This document shows, one piece after another, positions 62,101 to 64,000 of a stretch of 64,000 nucleotides of DNA; within the stretch, counting starts at the first letter, position 1; every line of letters starts with the position of its first letter. The stretch comes from Dyadobacter sp. CY326. GTDB lineage: Bacteria; Bacteroidota; Bacteroidia; Cytophagales; Spirosomataceae. The translations under genes and the position numbers were made by a program. Where the stretch lies: NCBI RefSeq assembly GCF_021390515.1, contig NZ_JAJUXI010000001.1, positions 1 to 64,000 on the forward strand, in the 5' to 3' direction. A model generated the notes under the pieces. That model was not told the origin of the DNA. It worked only from the letters and a program-made list of their open reading frames with translations, and searched no databases.

Positions 62101-62585
62101 ATTTCTCGCTCAACATCCTGATCGATGGTAAGTTCGGAAGCATCGTTTACTCCAACATGTATCAATATGCGTATCGTTTCGGCTTGCCTAAGGAGACACT
62201 TCCCGGCCGTGATGAAGGCCTGACGGTCACGGGCGTAACGCCGGAAGGCGCTCCTTTTTCCAAAACCTGGAAGAAAGAAGAGATCGACACGTATTATGAC
62301 AATGACAAAAACTACACGAGCATTTTCACATTCGACAACGATTTTATTAAGCTGCGTCAGGTGATTTTAAGCTACAATCTGCCTGTTAACAAAGTTTCAT
62401 TCCTGAAACTGCAATCGGCCTCTGTGTCGCTGGTTGGCCGTAACCTGGCATTGCTGTATAAGGATAAAAGGAACAAATATTTCGATCCGGAATCCAGCTA
62501 CACCAACGGAAACGCGCAAGGTTTGGAAGCCTTCGGTGTGCCGAGAACAAGAAGCATGGGCGTGAACCTGACAGTGAAATTTTAA
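59115..62585 (+). CDS. SusC/RagA-family TonB-linked outer-membrane protein with STN domain
   Basis: About 1156 residues from ATG 59115 (ATG 59148 also possible). Signal peptide (about 30-50), STN signalling domain (LRLSNAEIDKALEKIENTTKVKF, about 60-130), carboxypeptidase-regulatory domain (VSGTVTDETGVGLPGVSVLVKG), TonB plug (LNEVVVTALGISREKKALAYAV, then PLYVINGMPMDN) and a large barrel ending in VNLTVKF. STN domain marks it as a transducing receptor that activates the FecR/sigma pair. Imports a glycan or peptide together with the SusD that follows 22 bases later. Confidence 0.95.
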   Translation: MPNFNPTKIKIMSKQVQFHHALQKIMRITLYQAMLSIAVSTFVHATDVRGQRVLEQKVTLRLSNAEIDKALEKIENTTKVKFMYNPQIFNNNKSTYKFQDEALSEVLTKILSPYKVTYEVVQDRIILKRETAAATEPTGIKTAPKRNVSGTVTDETGVGLPGVSVLVKGSQSGTSSDAEGKYKLDIPDEEIGSAVLIFSFVGYTSQEVPVGTQAEISVKLAPEAKALNEVVVTALGISREKKALAYAVTEVKGSEFTQARENNVANALTGKIAGVNATGMATGPGGSSRIIIRGNGSLSGNNQPLYVINGMPMDNSIPGGGNASDGNGNNTDRGDGIGGINPDDIESISVLKGGPAAALYGARASNGVILITTKKGRAQKGIGVEVNSNFTTENLAIIPDWQYEYGQGVDGVKPLTQTQAKSSGRLSYGAKMDGSQVIQFDGQMRPYSPQKDNLKNFYRTGTNYINSISFIGGNETVNFRFGLNNTKANSIVPNSDFTRRIANLNVNAFLGKKLSIETVVQYNIEDGHNRPKVGYADYNPHWATHLVANTVDIRSLSPGYDAVTGKEVEWNPVPAAPNPYFVINKFKNDDRKNRFLGQANIRYDILDNLFIKGSVSQDYYNFNYEFVVPTANAYEPLGRYEARKTASSETNGMLTLNYNTSFFEDLSFSVLAGGNTQRSVYDETIFRGTEYTIPNFYSFTNLATSTTTPNYSKSGINSLFGSVDLGYKGLAYLTMSGRQDWFSVLNTASNSIFYPAIGGTLILSEAFNLPQAVSFAKLRGSWAQVGGANVAAYQIYQSYNMAQGGHNGRPVQQLSSSLVPNPDLRPLTSTTYEAGLEARFLNNKLGLDVTLYNRKTTDDIVQSNIAASSGYTQALLNVGELSNKGIELLVTATPVKSSKFGWDISYNMAYNKSRIVKLADGLPSLTVGDGVGGGTIRNVKDGTYGEVWGYKKLTNADGQTVFNTASGYAVRGNIERLGNGIPPLTMGITNNFTYKNFSLNILIDGKFGSIVYSNMYQYAYRFGLPKETLPGRDEGLTVTGVTPEGAPFSKTWKKEEIDTYYDNDKNYTSIFTFDNDFIKLRQVILSYNLPVNKVSFLKLQSASVSLVGRNLALLYKDKRNKYFDPESSYTNGNAQGLEAFGVPRTRSMGVNLTVKF

Positions 62586-62607
62586 TCATTAAAATATTTT
62601 AGTGAAT

Positions 62608-64000
62608 ATGAAAAAGCTTAAAAGACTATTATATATGGCCCCTGTGGCCTTGCTGATTGCCGCTTGCGACAATGGATTTGAAGAAATGAATGTTAATCCC
62701 AATGCTTCTACGGAAGTTGTGCCCGGTTTTTTATTTACAAAAGCGCAGCTGGATGCCGTAAGCGTTAACTTTACGGGAGGAGCCTATTTGACAATCGGCG
62801 GTTCTATGCAGCATTTTGCAACTTACAAAGAAGTGCCCGCGGCGGGAGACAAATATTTTAATTTCAGTTACTCAACCGGAAACTGGGCCGCTTATTCACA
62901 GGCAGTTGTGGAAATTGAACAAGTGATCGACGCCGTTGCCGACCAACCGACCAATGTAAACCTGCTCTCCGCGTCCCGGATCTGGAAGGCTTACACCTTT
63001 CACAGGTTGACCGATTTGTATGGTGATGTTCCTTATTCTGACGCCGGAAAAGCGCTTACAGACAAAAACTATTCGCCCAAATACGATGAGCAATCGGCCA
63101 TTTACCCGGATCTTTTGAAAGAATTGGATGAGTCGATCAATGCATTTGACGCCGCACAAACGACGTTCGGGAAGTCAGACCTGATTTATGGTGGCGACAT
63201 TGGAAAATGGAAAAAATTCGGTTATTCGCTGATGCTCCGTTTAGGCATGCGCCTGACCGAAGTTGATCCTGCGGCTGCGAAAACCTGGGTGCAAAAAGCG
63301 ATTGCGGGCGGTGTGATCACCAGCGATGCAGACATTGCAACTATCGCCTACGTGGACGGCTCCAACACATCCAACCGTAACTTCATCGCAAGCGGTTTGA
63401 TGACAACGGATTACGTCTCACCAGGCGGTGATAATGTGGAAGGCGGCAAAATTGCAAAAACGTTCATCGATCACCTGAAAGCAACCAGTGATCCACGTTT
63501 GGGCGTGGTTGCGATCGTCTGGAAACCATCGGCCGATGGCAAAACGGTTACTGCGGATACAAGTGCGGCGCTGCAAAAAGGAATGCCTAATGCTGCGTTC
63601 AACTCACTTCCAGGCGACTTCAACAACTATTCGGAGCCAAATCCTGCGACGATCCTGCGTTATGATGCCCCATTGCTGGTATTTACAAGTGCCGAAGCGC
63701 ATTTGTTGCTTGCGGAAGCGGCAGTAAGAGGCTGGTATACAGGCGCAACGGCAACCGAAGAATATAATTTGGCTGTAACAGCTGGCTTGAAACAATGGTC
63801 TGCATTCGGTGCAGCGGGCGTTATTTCGGATGCGAAAATTGCCGCTTATTTGAAAGCAAATCCATATAAAGCAGGAACGGTTGCACAACAAATGGAGCAA
63901 ATCCAAACGCAAAAATGGGTTACACTTTTCCTGGAAGATGAATATGAGATCTTCGCAAACTGGCGTCGCACAGGTTATCCAAAGCTGACGCCAACGAATT
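62608..64000 (+). CDS. SusD/RagB-family surface lipoprotein (partial)
   Basis: At least 464 residues, cut by the window end. Lipobox LLIAAC (Cys20), SusD-like fold: NVNPNASTEVVPGFLFTKAQLD, IWKAYTFHRLTDLYGDVPYSDAG, RLGMRLTEVDPAAAKTWVQKAI and RTGYPKLTP. The N-V-NPN front and DLYGDVPYSDAG place it in the SusD-like_2 branch. Works with the SusC as ligand-binding lid. The 3' end lies beyond the window. Confidence 0.92.
   Translation, partial: MKKLKRLLYMAPVALLIAACDNGFEEMNVNPNASTEVVPGFLFTKAQLDAVSVNFTGGAYLTIGGSMQHFATYKEVPAAGDKYFNFSYSTGNWAAYSQAVVEIEQVIDAVADQPTNVNLLSASRIWKAYTFHRLTDLYGDVPYSDAGKALTDKNYSPKYDEQSAIYPDLLKELDESINAFDAAQTTFGKSDLIYGGDIGKWKKFGYSLMLRLGMRLTEVDPAAAKTWVQKAIAGGVITSDADIATIAYVDGSNTSNRNFIASGLMTTDYVSPGGDNVEGGKIAKTFIDHLKATSDPRLGVVAIVWKPSADGKTVTADTSAALQKGMPNAAFNSLPGDFNNYSEPNPATILRYDAPLLVFTSAEAHLLLAEAAVRGWYTGATATEEYNLAVTAGLKQWSAFGAAGVISDAKIAAYLKANPYKAGTVAQQMEQIQTQKWVTLFLEDEYEIFANWRRTGYPKLTPTN

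Noticed and set aside
1..64000. CRISPR array, tRNA or rRNA genes, phage structural genes, integrase
   Set aside because: No spaced repeats, cloverleaf-like sequence or phage/integrase reading frames were found by eye; a dedicated scan could still find a short RNA.

Overview
The window looks like chromosome of a free-living, saprophytic member of the Bacteroidota, most likely a Cytophagales / Spirosomataceae relative of Dyadobacter. Reasons seen in the sequence: a SusC/SusD pair behind an ECF sigma / FecR switch, a GLPGLI protein next to a TonB-receptor-like barrel, a NUDIX-type arabinose regulator, many Sec lipoproteins, few Shine-Dalgarno sites, and TAnnTTTG-like -7 boxes. The genus is an inference. 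No rRNA, tRNA, CRISPR array or phage genes were seen.

Layout. 1-91: 3' end of an IS3-family (IS150-like) insertion sequence with its terminal inverted repeat. 126-12000: housekeeping and envelope genes (PLP ammonia-lyase/serine racemase, OmpA lipoprotein, GLPGLI + outer-membrane receptor, metallophosphoesterase, M28 peptidase, MerR, SRPBCC, acyltransferase, esterase). 12059-19537: a compact signalling island. A divergent single-domain response regulator faces a five-gene, translationally coupled operon encoding a ThiF/E1-nitroreductase fusion (Rv1355c/MoeY-like), an acyltransferase that resembles the FeeM/LuxI fold, a 7TM-DISM histidine kinase, a REC-first hybrid kinase and a terminal response regulator. 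It reads as 'make a small molecule, sense something, signal' and is the strongest candidate here for an undescribed system. 20401-25138: arabinose genes araR-araB-araA-araD. 25379-29762: exported nuclease/phosphatase-fold protein, a DUF4369-like protein and a trypsin-like protease fused to two phospholipase-D-type HKD domains.

29828-35986 is rich in toxin-antitoxin genes: a PIN-domain pair; a TumA/TumE-like pair lying between two 101-bp direct copies of the 5' end of the tRNA nucleotidyltransferase gene cca; and an intact HigA antitoxin beside a decapitated HigB toxin. 35994-47199 is ordinary metabolism and envelope (AMP nucleosidase, YceI/MarR, Maf, GH13 amylase, SMP-30 lactonase, GtrA-like, thiolase, MHS transporter, an Asp-rich acidic protein).

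47351-56269: a run of exported proteins (CBM9-like protein, beta-propeller lactonase, SelA-like PLP enzyme with Tat-like signal, dihydroorotase-like amidohydrolase, two sorbosone/PQQ-type dehydrogenases, cytochrome c, RidA with a leader). The last six genes look like one oxidative catabolic pathway outside the cytoplasm. 56491-64000: ECF sigma factor, FecR anti-sigma, STN-containing SusC and a SusD that runs off the window, i.e. a ligand-induced outer-membrane uptake locus.
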